Assembly: GCA_900754775.1 (NCBI GenBank)
Contig: CAAEDZ010000173.1
Coordinates: 1 to 5,088, forward strand
Length of the DNA: 5,088 nt
Direction of reading: 5' to 3'
Origin: Clostridia bacterium
GTDB lineage: Bacteria > Bacillota_A > Clostridia > Christensenellales > Aristaeellaceae
Shown in pieces: positions 1-5,088 of this stretch. Each line of letters begins with the position of its first letter. Position 1 is the first letter of the stretch. The translations under genes and the position numbers were made by a program. The notes beneath the pieces are model-generated. The model was not told where the DNA came from and searched no databases. It worked only from the letters and a program-made list of their open reading frames with translations.

Positions 1-1999
1 CCTGCACGGTCAGTTCGCCCTTGTTGTCCGGCGCGGTCAAAGCCTCGCCGCGCGTGTTGAGCGTAAGGAGCATGAGGCTGTCGCCCGGGCGGATGTCCGC
101 GGGCGCGCCGCCCTCGTCCGCCTTGGCGGGCTGGATGGTCTCTGCGTTGGCGTCGAGCGCGTCCTGCAATTGCGCACGCAGGTTGTGCAGTTCGTGTTCC
201 TTCACCGTGGCGGCGCTCTTGCGCTTCAATTCGGAAATGACCTGTTCGGCGTCGCGCTGCGCCTTTTGCAGTATGCGCCGGGCGTCCTCCTTGGCCTTTT
301 TGATCTCCGTTTCGCGGCGGCTCTCGAGCTGTTTTTGCAGCCTTTCCGCCTCGTCGCGCAGTTTCTGCGTCTCCTGATGCGCTTCCTCGGCCAGGCGGCG
401 CTCCTTTTCGGCGATCTGACGGTGGTACTCCGCCCCGGCGATGACGTCCTCAAAGCGTATCTGATCGCGGGTCAGGTGCTCGCTTGCCTTCTGGATGAGG
501 AAGTCCGGCAGGCCCAGTTTGCGGGAAATCTCAAAGGCGTTGGACTTGCCCGGCACGCCGATGGAGAGGCGGTAGGTCGGCCGGAGCGTCTCCACGTCGA
601 ACTCCACGGAGGCGTTTTCCACCCCCGGCGTGGAGAGGGCGAAGGCCTTGAGTTCGCTGTAATGGGTGGTGGCCAGCGTGGTCGTCTTCATGGAAAGCAG
701 GTGTTCGAGGATGGCCATGGCCAACGCCGCGCCCTCGGTGGGGTCGGTGCCCGCGCCCAATTCGTCAAACAGCGCCAGCGACTGGGGCGTGACCGCCTGC
801 AGGATGGCGACGATGTTGGTCATGTGCGAGGAAAAGGTGGAAAGCGACTGCTCGATGGACTGCTCGTCGCCGATGTCGGCGAACACCTCGTCGAACACGG
901 GCAGTTCGCTGCCGTAGGCGGCGGGGATCTGCAGGCCGGACTGCGCCATCAGCGCAAGCAGGCCAACGGTCTTGAGCGTCACCGTCTTGCCGCCGGTGTT
1001 GGGGCCGGTGATGACCAGCGTGGTAAACTCCCCGCCCATCCACAGCGTGGAGGGTACGACCTTTTCCGGGTTGATGAGCGGATGGCGGGCGCGCATGAGG
1101 TTGACGCGGCCCTCCTCGTTGATCTTCGGCGGCGCGGCGCGCATCTCGCGGGCGAGGGCGGCGCGGGCAAAGATCATGTCCAGATTTGCCAGCACCTCGA
1201 TGTTGTGGCGGTAGAGGTCGGCGTCCGGGGCCACGCGGTCGGTGAATTCGCCGAGGATGCGGTCGATCTCCTGCCGCTCCTTGAGCGTCCACTGCTTGAT
1301 CTCGTTGCCGGCCTCGACCACCGCCGCCGGTTCGATGAACAGCGTCGAGCCGCTGCCGGACTGATCGTGTACCAGCCCCGGCACATATTGCCGGCTGTCG
1401 GCGCGCACGGGGATGACGTAGCGCCCGTTGCGCATGGTGATGATGGCGTCCTGCAGATACTTTTGCAGGGAAGAGGAGCGGATGATGGCGTTGAGCCGGT
1501 CGCGCACGCGGTCGTTGAGGGCGCGCAGGCGGCGGCGGATGTCGTAGAGTTCCGGGCTGGCGCGGTCGGCCATTTCGTCCTCGGAGAGGATGGCGTTGAA
1601 GATCTCTTCCTCCAAAGAGCGGTTCGTGGCCAGTTCCGAGGCGATGGCGGAGAGCGCGCGCGTGTCCTCGCGGTCGCTGACCAGCGCGCTGCGCACCGTG
1701 CGCGCCGCGCGCAGGCCCTCGGCGATGGTCAAAAGCGCCTTCATCGAGAGCGTGGAGCCGACCTTGGCAAGTTGCAGGTATTCGGATACGTCGCTGAAAT
1801 AGGCCATCGGCGAGCCGCCGTGGTAGGCGTAGGCGGAGAGCGCCTCCTCCGTCTCCTGTTGCAGGCGGCGCACTTCATTTATGTCGCCCGAGGGGCGCAG
1901 CGCCCGCGCCGCGGCCTTGCCCGGCTCGGTCATGGCCATGGAAGCCAGCCGCTCGAGTATTTTCGGATATTCCAGTACGCGCAGGTCTCTTTCTTGCAT
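1..1999 (-). CDS. mutS2: MutS2 family ATPase (ribosome-collision / anti-recombination factor), 3' end beyond window
   Basis: Reading leftward from ATG at 1999 there is an uninterrupted frame of 666 codons to the window edge; the stop is outside. The start has a purine-rich site, GGGGAG, at 2013-2008, 8 nt upstream. The order is that of MutS2: an N-terminal helical core (to about residue 315, with a DQSGSGSTLFIEP block), then the ABC-type ATPase with Walker A GPNTGGKT at residues 332-339, a DIGDEQS block at 375-381, STFSSHM at 387-393 and Walker B LALFDELG with D412/E413, then ATTHYSELKAF. A long charged coiled coil follows (about 515-595), then the start of the KOW-like segment. B. subtilis MutS2 is about 785 residues, so roughly 120 are missing, including the Smr nuclease-type domain; this is window truncation, not gene damage. 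MutS2 lacks the mismatch-reading domain of MutS. Known family roles are splitting or processing collided ribosomes (B. subtilis) and suppressing recombination (H. pylori). It is the last visible gene of the zapA-U32-mutS2 operon. Confidence 0.97.
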   Translation of the reverse strand, partial: MQERDLRVLEYPKILERLASMAMTEPGKAAARALRPSGDINEVRRLQQETEEALSAYAYHGGSPMAYFSDVSEYLQLAKVGSTLSMKALLTIAEGLRAARTVRSALVSDREDTRALSAIASELATNRSLEEEIFNAILSEDEMADRASPELYDIRRRLRALNDRVRDRLNAIIRSSSLQKYLQDAIITMRNGRYVIPVRADSRQYVPGLVHDQSGSGSTLFIEPAAVVEAGNEIKQWTLKERQEIDRILGEFTDRVAPDADLYRHNIEVLANLDMIFARAALAREMRAAPPKINEEGRVNLMRARHPLINPEKVVPSTLWMGGEFTTLVITGPNTGGKTVTLKTVGLLALMAQSGLQIPAAYGSELPVFDEVFADIGDEQSIEQSLSTFSSHMTNIVAILQAVTPQSLALFDELGAGTDPTEGAALAMAILEHLLSMKTTTLATTHYSELKAFALSTPGVENASVEFDVETLRPTYRLSIGVPGKSNAFEISRKLGLPDFLIQKASEHLTRDQIRFEDVIAGAEYHRQIAEKERRLAEEAHQETQKLRDEAERLQKQLESRRETEIKKAKEDARRILQKAQRDAEQVISELKRKSAATVKEHELHNLRAQLQDALDANAETIQPAKADEGGAPADIRPGDSLMLLTLNTRGEALTAPDNKGELTVQ

Positions 2000-2045
2000 C
2001 GCTTTCTCTCCCCGGTCGTCCCCGGATGTCTGTCCTGCCCCGGCG

Positions 2046-4307
2046 TCACTCCACGCCGCGGAAAAAGTGTCCTGTGGTCGTCTCAATGGTGGCAAAGGGC
2101 GCAAGGTCCGTGTCTTTGCCGTCGAGGGCGGCGCGGCAGGCGGAGACGATCTCCTGGACCGGCTCGCCCGCGCGCAGCATCAGTACCCAGCCCGAGCAGG
2201 CGCAGAGCCGCTCGGATTTGGGCAGCAGCCAGTGCGGCACGCTGTTGAGTAATTCCACCACGCAGCCGCCGTCCGAGGCCACGCGCCGCAGCGGGAAGGC
2301 CGCGCCGCGCCGGTCGATGAGCGCCATGCCGTCGATGGGCTCTCCGGCGCGGTCGCAGCGGCGGCAGGCGTCGTGCGGGCCGGGCAGTTTTTGCGCCGCG
2401 CGCAGCGGACAGTGGCGCAGGCGCATCAGGGGCGCGCGGCCCCAGATGAGCAGTTCCTTTTCCCCAGGCATGTCCGCCATCTGCCGCGCCGTCAGTTCCA
2501 AGGAGGGCATGTAGCGCGCAAGCCCCGCCTCGTCCACGGCGCGGGAATTGAAGAGGTTGAGGGCAAAGTCCCCGCGCATTTCCACGCCCCAGTCCATGCC
2601 CAAATGGGCGACGTCGGCGGCGTAGACCGCCGTGAGGCGCTCTCTATGCGCCCGCGCCCACGCGTGTACGCCGTCCAGCACATCCGCGTTGGCCACAGCG
2701 GGCAGGACGAGGGCAAAGCGCTCCCCATCCAGCGCGGCAAGGCAGGCGTCCAAAGCCTCCCGCCGCCAGTCGCAGGGATCGAGCGCCAATTCGTCCGCGC
2801 CCGCTTCCCGCGCCGCCAGCAACAGTTCCGGCCGGTCGGAGCGGGCGATGAGGCGCGTTTTCGCCGCCTCCGGGCGCGGCGCGGGCAAAGGCTCCGCCGC
2901 ATATACGCTTTTTTCCGGCGCGAACGCGGAAACGCGCGCCGCCGTCATTCCCTCCAGCGCCGCGCGGCGCAGGGCGTTGAGCTGTGAAGCGGCGGCAAAG
3001 GCCGTTTCGTCCGCGTCAAGGTCGATGGCGTCCAGCACATAAGGCGTGCCGCCGGTCCTTTGCAGCTGTTCGCGCACGCGGGAAGCGTCCAGCGGTTTGC
3101 TGCGCGCCGCCTGCGTCTCTTCGCCGACGGCTTCAAACGCATGTTCTCCGTCCGAGACGCGCAAACGCATCATGTCGCCCACGCGCAGCGTCAACTTCGC
3201 CGTCAAATGCGTCAGGCGGCGCTCATGGGCATAGCTTTCCCGCGCCGCGCGCATCTGCGCCGCGTCCACGAGGCGGTAAATATCGCCGCGCACGGCAACG
3301 CGCGCCCCGGCGCGCCCCTGCAATTTCACCGGCCGCTCTTTATCGCCCCGGCGCTCCGCCAGCGCGTCCTCCGCGTCCACGTCGCGCCGCAAAGCGCCGC
3401 CCGCCCCCACCAGCACGCCCATGTGGTTGGGCCGCTCAGGAAACATCAGCTCCGCGTCGTTCATATCGCGCAGGTAGCCATGGCTGAAGCCGCCGCGGTT
3501 GAAGATCTGCAAAAGCGCCTCGCGGTCGGTGTCGGTGATGGGCTTGCCGTCGAGGGCGCGGCGGTAGACGGACGTGACCACGGCCACGTACTCGGGCCGC
3601 TTCAACCGCCCCTCGATCTTGAAGGAACAGACCCCGGCCCGCTCCATGGCCTGTAAGTCATCCAGCAGCATGATGTCGCGCGGGGAGAGCAGATAGCCGC
3701 GCGCCTCGCCCAGGCGATAGGGGAGGCGGCAGGGCTGCGCGCACATGCCGCGGTTGCCGCTGCGCCCGCCCACGAGGCTGGAAAACAGGCATTGCCCGGA
3801 GCAGCACACGCACAGCGCCCCGTGGCAGAAAGCTTCCAATTCCACGCCCAGACCGGCGCATTGTTCGATCTCGGCAAGCGGCATCTCCCGCGCCAGCACC
3901 GCGCGGTCAAAGCCATGGTCGCGCAAATATTCCACGCCCTGCCGGTCATGTACGGCCATCTGCGTGCTGGCGTGCAGGGAAAGCCCCGGCGCCATCTGCC
4001 GCACGAGCGCGGCCACGCCCAGGTCCTGCGCGATCACCGCGTCCGCCCCGGCCTCGGCCACCTCGCGCACCTGTTCCTCCAGCGCCGCCATCTCGCCGTC
4101 GCGCACGAGGGTATTGAGCGTCACGTGGACGCGCACGCCGCGGGCATGACAATAGGAGACCGCCTCCTGGAGGCCGCCTTCGTCAAAGTTGTCCGCGCCG
4201 CGCCGGGCGTTGAACAGCCGCGCGCCGAGATACACCGCGTCCGCGCCGTTCTGCACCGCGGCGATAAGCGCCTCTCTGCCCCCGGCGGGGGCGAGCAGTT
4301 CGCTCAT
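2046..4307 (-). CDS. U32 family protein with DUF3656-type domain (RlhA-like, probable RNA hydroxylase; often annotated as peptidase/collagenase)
   Basis: This 753-residue protein opens with the typical U32 start (ELLAPAGG, residues 3-10, then NGADAVYLG). The U32 signature lies around residues 158-175 (ExFxxGALC...SGxC). Four cysteines, C166, C173, C189 and C193, form C-x6-C-x15-C-x3-C, matching the conserved cluster of RlhA/TrhP proteins. Residues about 375-455 look like DUF3656 (RTGGTPYVLDAIDL, then SQLNALRRAALEGM). A C-terminal extension (about 485-753) carries NLFNS at 584-588, a CP at 633-634, a CxxC at 648-651 and ends in GHFFRGVE. E. coli RlhA is about 650 residues; this resembles the longer clostridial form. 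RlhA hydroxylates 23S rRNA C2501 and TrhP makes 5-hydroxyuridine in tRNA, using prephenate-dependent chemistry, so an RNA-modifying role is more likely than proteolysis; the exact substrate is not readable here. Its ATG overlaps the zapA stop (ATGA, 4304-4307) and its own Shine-Dalgarno is weak (GAGGCGG), which suggests translational coupling. No signal peptide is seen, so it should be cytosolic. Confidence 0.94.
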   Translation of the reverse strand: MSELLAPAGGREALIAAVQNGADAVYLGARLFNARRGADNFDEGGLQEAVSYCHARGVRVHVTLNTLVRDGEMAALEEQVREVAEAGADAVIAQDLGVAALVRQMAPGLSLHASTQMAVHDRQGVEYLRDHGFDRAVLAREMPLAEIEQCAGLGVELEAFCHGALCVCCSGQCLFSSLVGGRSGNRGMCAQPCRLPYRLGEARGYLLSPRDIMLLDDLQAMERAGVCSFKIEGRLKRPEYVAVVTSVYRRALDGKPITDTDREALLQIFNRGGFSHGYLRDMNDAELMFPERPNHMGVLVGAGGALRRDVDAEDALAERRGDKERPVKLQGRAGARVAVRGDIYRLVDAAQMRAARESYAHERRLTHLTAKLTLRVGDMMRLRVSDGEHAFEAVGEETQAARSKPLDASRVREQLQRTGGTPYVLDAIDLDADETAFAAASQLNALRRAALEGMTAARVSAFAPEKSVYAAEPLPAPRPEAAKTRLIARSDRPELLLAAREAGADELALDPCDWRREALDACLAALDGERFALVLPAVANADVLDGVHAWARAHRERLTAVYAADVAHLGMDWGVEMRGDFALNLFNSRAVDEAGLARYMPSLELTARQMADMPGEKELLIWGRAPLMRLRHCPLRAAQKLPGPHDACRRCDRAGEPIDGMALIDRRGAAFPLRRVASDGGCVVELLNSVPHWLLPKSERLCACSGWVLMLRAGEPVQEIVSACRAALDGKDTDLAPFATIETTTGHFFRGVE

Positions 4308-4573
4308 TTGCCCGCCGCCTCGAGCTTCTGCTGCGTTTCCATCAGTTCGCGGCGCAGGCGGGTGATCTCGTCGTGGGCCTTGAGCATGTCGTCGGCGATG
4401 TTGAGCGCCGCCAGCACGGAAAGCTGCGCCTGCGGCAACCGCGTGGCCGCGGAAAGCTCGTTGAGCTTGCGGTCCACAAAGGCGGCCACGCGCTGCACAT
4501 GGGCCTCCGGGTCATAGCTGGCGATGGTATAATCCTTGCCCGCCACGCGCACGGTCGTGCGAATCTTTTCCAT
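4304..4573 (-). CDS. zapA: Cell division protein ZapA (FtsZ-ring associated)
   Basis: This 89-residue protein has the layout and length of ZapA (B. subtilis ZapA is about 85). A short N-terminal beta segment comes first (TTVRVAGKDYTI, residues 6-17). Next is the typical stretch with HVQRVAAFVDRKLNEL (25-40), then LSVLAALNIADDML (51-64), and a charged coiled coil to the end (about 60-87). ZapA is a cytosolic protein that forms dimers/tetramers through this coiled coil and bundles FtsZ protofilaments at midcell. The ATG at 4573 is preceded by a strong G-rich ribosome site, GGGGGTG, at 4586-4580, 6 nt away, which fixes the start. It is the first gene of the leftward operon and overlaps the U32 start by 4 nt. 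A -10/-35 pair lies about 30-60 nt upstream, giving a leader of only about 20 nt. Confidence 0.95.
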   Translation of the reverse strand: MEKIRTTVRVAGKDYTIASYDPEAHVQRVAAFVDRKLNELSAATRLPQAQLSVLAALNIADDMLKAHDEITRLRRELMETQQKLEAAGK

Positions 4574-4601
4574 ATATCACACCCCCGTTTATCCACTTTG
4601 C

Positions 4602-4631
4602 AGTATACCACGTCCGCCCCGCTTCTGTAAA
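4602..4631 (-). promoter_or_regulatory. Predicted SigA-type promoter of the zapA-U32-mutS2 operon
   Basis: On the minus strand, -35 TTTACA (4631-4626, 5/6 to TTGACA) and -10 TATACT (4607-4602, 5/6 to TATAAT) are separated by 18 nt. The -10 is directly preceded by TGG, an extended -10 motif. The inferred transcription start is near 4595, just before the zapA ribosome site. It is read by eye and unproven, but position and motif quality agree. Confidence 0.72.
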
Positions 4632-4644
4632 CCTTTTTTCGCCA

Positions 4645-4686
4645 CGAAAAGACAAGCCCTCCTGAAAACAGCATTTTCAGAAGGGC
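4645..4686 (-). terminator. Leftward intrinsic-terminator-like hairpin upstream of the zapA promoter
   Basis: GCCCT-c-CTGAAAA (4656-4668) and TTTTCAG-a-AGGGC (4674-4686) are inverted around a 5-nt loop. In leftward RNA the one odd pair becomes U.G, giving a continuous 13-bp stem, followed by a moderately T-rich tail (TTGTCTTTTC). In rightward RNA the same position is a C/A mismatch and no T-run follows. The direction is therefore leftward. It would block transcription entering the zapA promoter from the right, yet no leftward gene is seen upstream of it. Confidence 0.6.
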
Positions 4687-4693
4687 CGGAATG

Positions 4694-4753
4694 GCTCCCT
4701 TACCAGAAAGTGATACAATCTGGCGAAATATCCAGACGGGGTAAAAACGGAGC
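4694..4753. repeat. Nested inverted repeats (possible branched RNA fold)
   Basis: GCTCC (4694-4698) pairs with GGAGC (4749-4753). Inside, TTACC (4700-4704) can pair with GGTAA (4740-4744). Inside that, TCTGG (4719-4723) pairs with CCAGA (4732-4736) across an 8-nt loop. A second CCAGA (4703-4707) competes for the same TCTGG. Each helix is only 5 bp and exact, so neither strand is favoured. The nesting is what makes this notable. Confidence 0.35.
4711..4719 (+). promoter_or_regulatory. Possible extended -10 element, rightward
   Basis: TGA directly precedes TACAAT (4714-4719, 5/6 to TATAAT), which fits an extended -10. There is no recognisable -35 at 16-18 nt spacing. If active, the transcript would start near 4726 and contain the hairpins at 4794-4832 and 4887-4922. 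This is weak evidence. Confidence 0.25.
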
Positions 4754-4778
4754 GTGATTTCCCCATTCACCCCCAAAA

Positions 4779-4813
4779 GGGGGAATTTAGGAACAGGGGG
4801 TAATTTTAGAGGA
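4779..4813. repeat. Imperfect direct repeat of a G5 / A-T-rich unit
   Basis: GGGGGAATTTAGGAA (4779-4793) is followed by GGGGGTAATTTTAGAGGA (4796-4813), a second copy with small insertions, 17 nt apart. The first G-run is also the right arm of a CCCCC-AAAA-GGGGG hairpin (4770-4783). The second G-run is the left arm of the 4794-4832 hairpin. Confidence 0.45.
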
Positions 4814-4832
4814 CGCAAAGAGTTATCCCCTG
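4794..4832 (+). other. Long hairpin favoured in rightward RNA
   Basis: CAGGGGGTAA (4794-4803) pairs with TTATCCCCTG (4823-4832). Nine pairs are Watson-Crick and one is G.U (4800/4826). The stem can extend four more pairs (4804-4807 with 4819-4822, two of them G.U), leaving an 11-nt loop. In leftward RNA these wobbles become C/A mismatches, so the fold favours a + strand transcript. It lies before the TTGACA box at 4849, so it would be transcribed only from a promoter further upstream, or it acts as DNA. Confidence 0.45.
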
Positions 4833-4848
4833 CGACCCTCGATATGCC

Positions 4849-4877
4849 TTGACATGTTTCGAAGCAAGAGGTTTACT
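4849..4877 (+). promoter_or_regulatory. Predicted promoter of the rightward gene at 4947
   Basis: A perfect TTGACA (4849-4854) is followed, after exactly 17 nt, by TTTACT (4872-4877), a 4/6 match to TATAAT. The expected start is near 4884, giving a leader of about 63 nt. The -35 and spacing are ideal and the -10 is weak, which would suit an activated or modest promoter. Confidence 0.5.
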
Positions 4878-4886
4878 ACCACCGCG

Positions 4887-4922
4887 GCGCGGCTCGTGCA
4901 GCTTTTGCCCGCATGGTCGCGC
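4887..4922 (+). other. GC-rich leader hairpin ahead of the ribosome site
   Basis: GCGCG (4887-4891) pairs with CGCGC (4918-4922). The stem continues with G4892.T4917 and C4893-G4916, one bulged base, then CGTGC (4895-4899) with GCATG (4911-4915), closing an 11-nt loop. Two pairs are G.U, so the fold is better in + strand RNA. It ends 11 nt before the GGGGAGG ribosome site. It is followed by TGACTTTATT, too weakly T-rich to call a terminator. Confidence 0.4.
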
Positions 4923-4946
4923 TGACTTTATTCGGGGAGGTAGACT

Positions 4947-5088
4947 ATGAACATCTTTGCGACCGAACAGGGTATATTGGGCGCTACGGACTATGCCCGG
5001 CAGCACAACACTTTCCACGCCTTTCTCACGCTGGCGCGCTCCATCCGCAAGCAGCTCGGCGCGCGGGCGTACAAGCTCGACGAGTACA
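4947..5088 (+). CDS. Unrecognised protein, N-terminal 47 codons only
   Basis: An ATG at 4947 follows an excellent ribosome site, GGGGAGG (4934-4940), 6 nt away, and the frame is open to the window edge (47 codons plus one base). The protein begins MNIFATEQGILGATDYARQ. It then continues as a probable helix rich in Leu, Ala and Arg (HAFLTLARSIRKQLGARA, residues 24-41) and ends in KLDEY. There is no signal peptide or membrane segment in the visible part, and the charge is near neutral to slightly basic. Codon choice is GC-rich like the operon, so there is no sign of recent transfer. I do not recognise the family from 47 residues and assign no function. It is divergent from zapA, with its own likely promoter at 4849-4877 and a folded leader. 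That it is a real gene is well supported by the ribosome site and codon use; its identity is open. Confidence 0.75.
   Translation, partial: MNIFATEQGILGATDYARQHNTFHAFLTLARSIRKQLGARAYKLDEY

Larger units (their letters stand above)
4574..4946. other. Structured divergent intergenic region
   Basis: This 373-bp stretch lies between zapA (leftward) and the gene starting at 4947 (rightward). It is clearly less GC-rich than the flanking genes. I see no convincing protein gene in it; open frames crossing it lack ribosome sites and overlap the flanking genes. It holds the zapA promoter, a leftward terminator-like hairpin, nested inverted repeats, a short direct repeat, a rightward promoter and a leader hairpin, each listed separately. 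No tRNA or recognised riboswitch was found. Confidence 0.7.

Noticed and set aside
2000..2045. Possible terminator or promoter between the U32 gene and mutS2
   Set aside because: The 46-bp gap has no hairpin with a T-run and no convincing -10/-35 pair, only the mutS2 ribosome site.
170..2248. A 692-codon open frame on the + strand across mutS2
   Set aside because: It is antisense to an intact, motif-complete mutS2 and runs into the U32 gene. Its protein is low-complexity, rich in Arg, Gly, His and Ala, as expected for a GC-rich shadow frame, and it has no recognisable domain.
4342..4818. A 158-codon leftward frame covering the zapA promoter and part of zapA
   Set aside because: It runs out of frame through zapA, whose product is clearly conserved, and spans the terminator-like hairpin and the predicted promoter. 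It is a shadow frame.
4811..4820. GGACGCAAAG, resembling the GGGACGCAAAGCC block of class I c-di-GMP (GEMM) riboswitches
   Set aside because: The following CC, the upstream GGCAAACC block, the GAAA-capped hairpin and the second helix of that riboswitch are absent. The bases also fall largely in the loop of a different hairpin. It is most likely a chance match.
4850..4930. Possible tRNA or other small stable RNA, suggested by a TTTCGAAGC stretch
   Set aside because: No acceptor stem, D arm or anticodon arm can be drawn around it.
4806..5018. A 70-codon leftward frame overlapping the start of the 4947 gene
   Set aside because: It was considered as the gene feeding the leftward terminator at 4656-4686. 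It overlaps the better-supported rightward gene antisense, has no clear ribosome site and no recognisable protein features.

Overview
The window looks like chromosomal DNA from a high-GC member of the Clostridia (Firmicutes). The evidence is the leftward gene order zapA, then a long U32-family protein with a DUF3656-type domain, then mutS2. As far as I know this order recurs in Clostridia. The coding DNA is visibly GC-rich and strongly GC at third codon positions. I cannot assign a genus from the sequence alone.

Layout, right to left on the minus strand: zapA (4304-4573), the U32 protein (2046-4307) and mutS2 (1-1999, cut by the left edge before its C-terminal KOW-like/Smr part). zapA and the U32 gene overlap by the four bases ATGA. 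The U32-mutS2 gap is 46 bp with no visible terminator, so the three read as one operon. A good extended -10 promoter lies just before zapA (4602-4631).

The operon links a FtsZ-ring assembly factor, a probable RNA-hydroxylating U32 enzyme and a MutS2 ATPase. In Bacillus, MutS2 acts on collided ribosomes. The last two therefore share a plausible ribosome/RNA theme, although nothing in the sequence proves a functional link.

The 373-bp gap at 4574-4946 is the least explained part. It separates the operon from a divergent rightward gene that starts at 4947 and is cut by the right edge after 47 codons; I do not recognise that gene. The gap holds a leftward intrinsic-terminator-like hairpin (4656-4686) with no visible gene feeding it. 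It also has several inverted repeats, two of which contain G.U pairs that work only in rightward RNA (4794-4832 and 4887-4922). A short imperfect direct repeat and a rightward promoter with a perfect TTGACA box complete it. This is the best candidate for an undescribed regulatory leader or small RNA, but the evidence is base-pairing seen by eye only. No mobile element, CRISPR array, tRNA or rRNA was seen.
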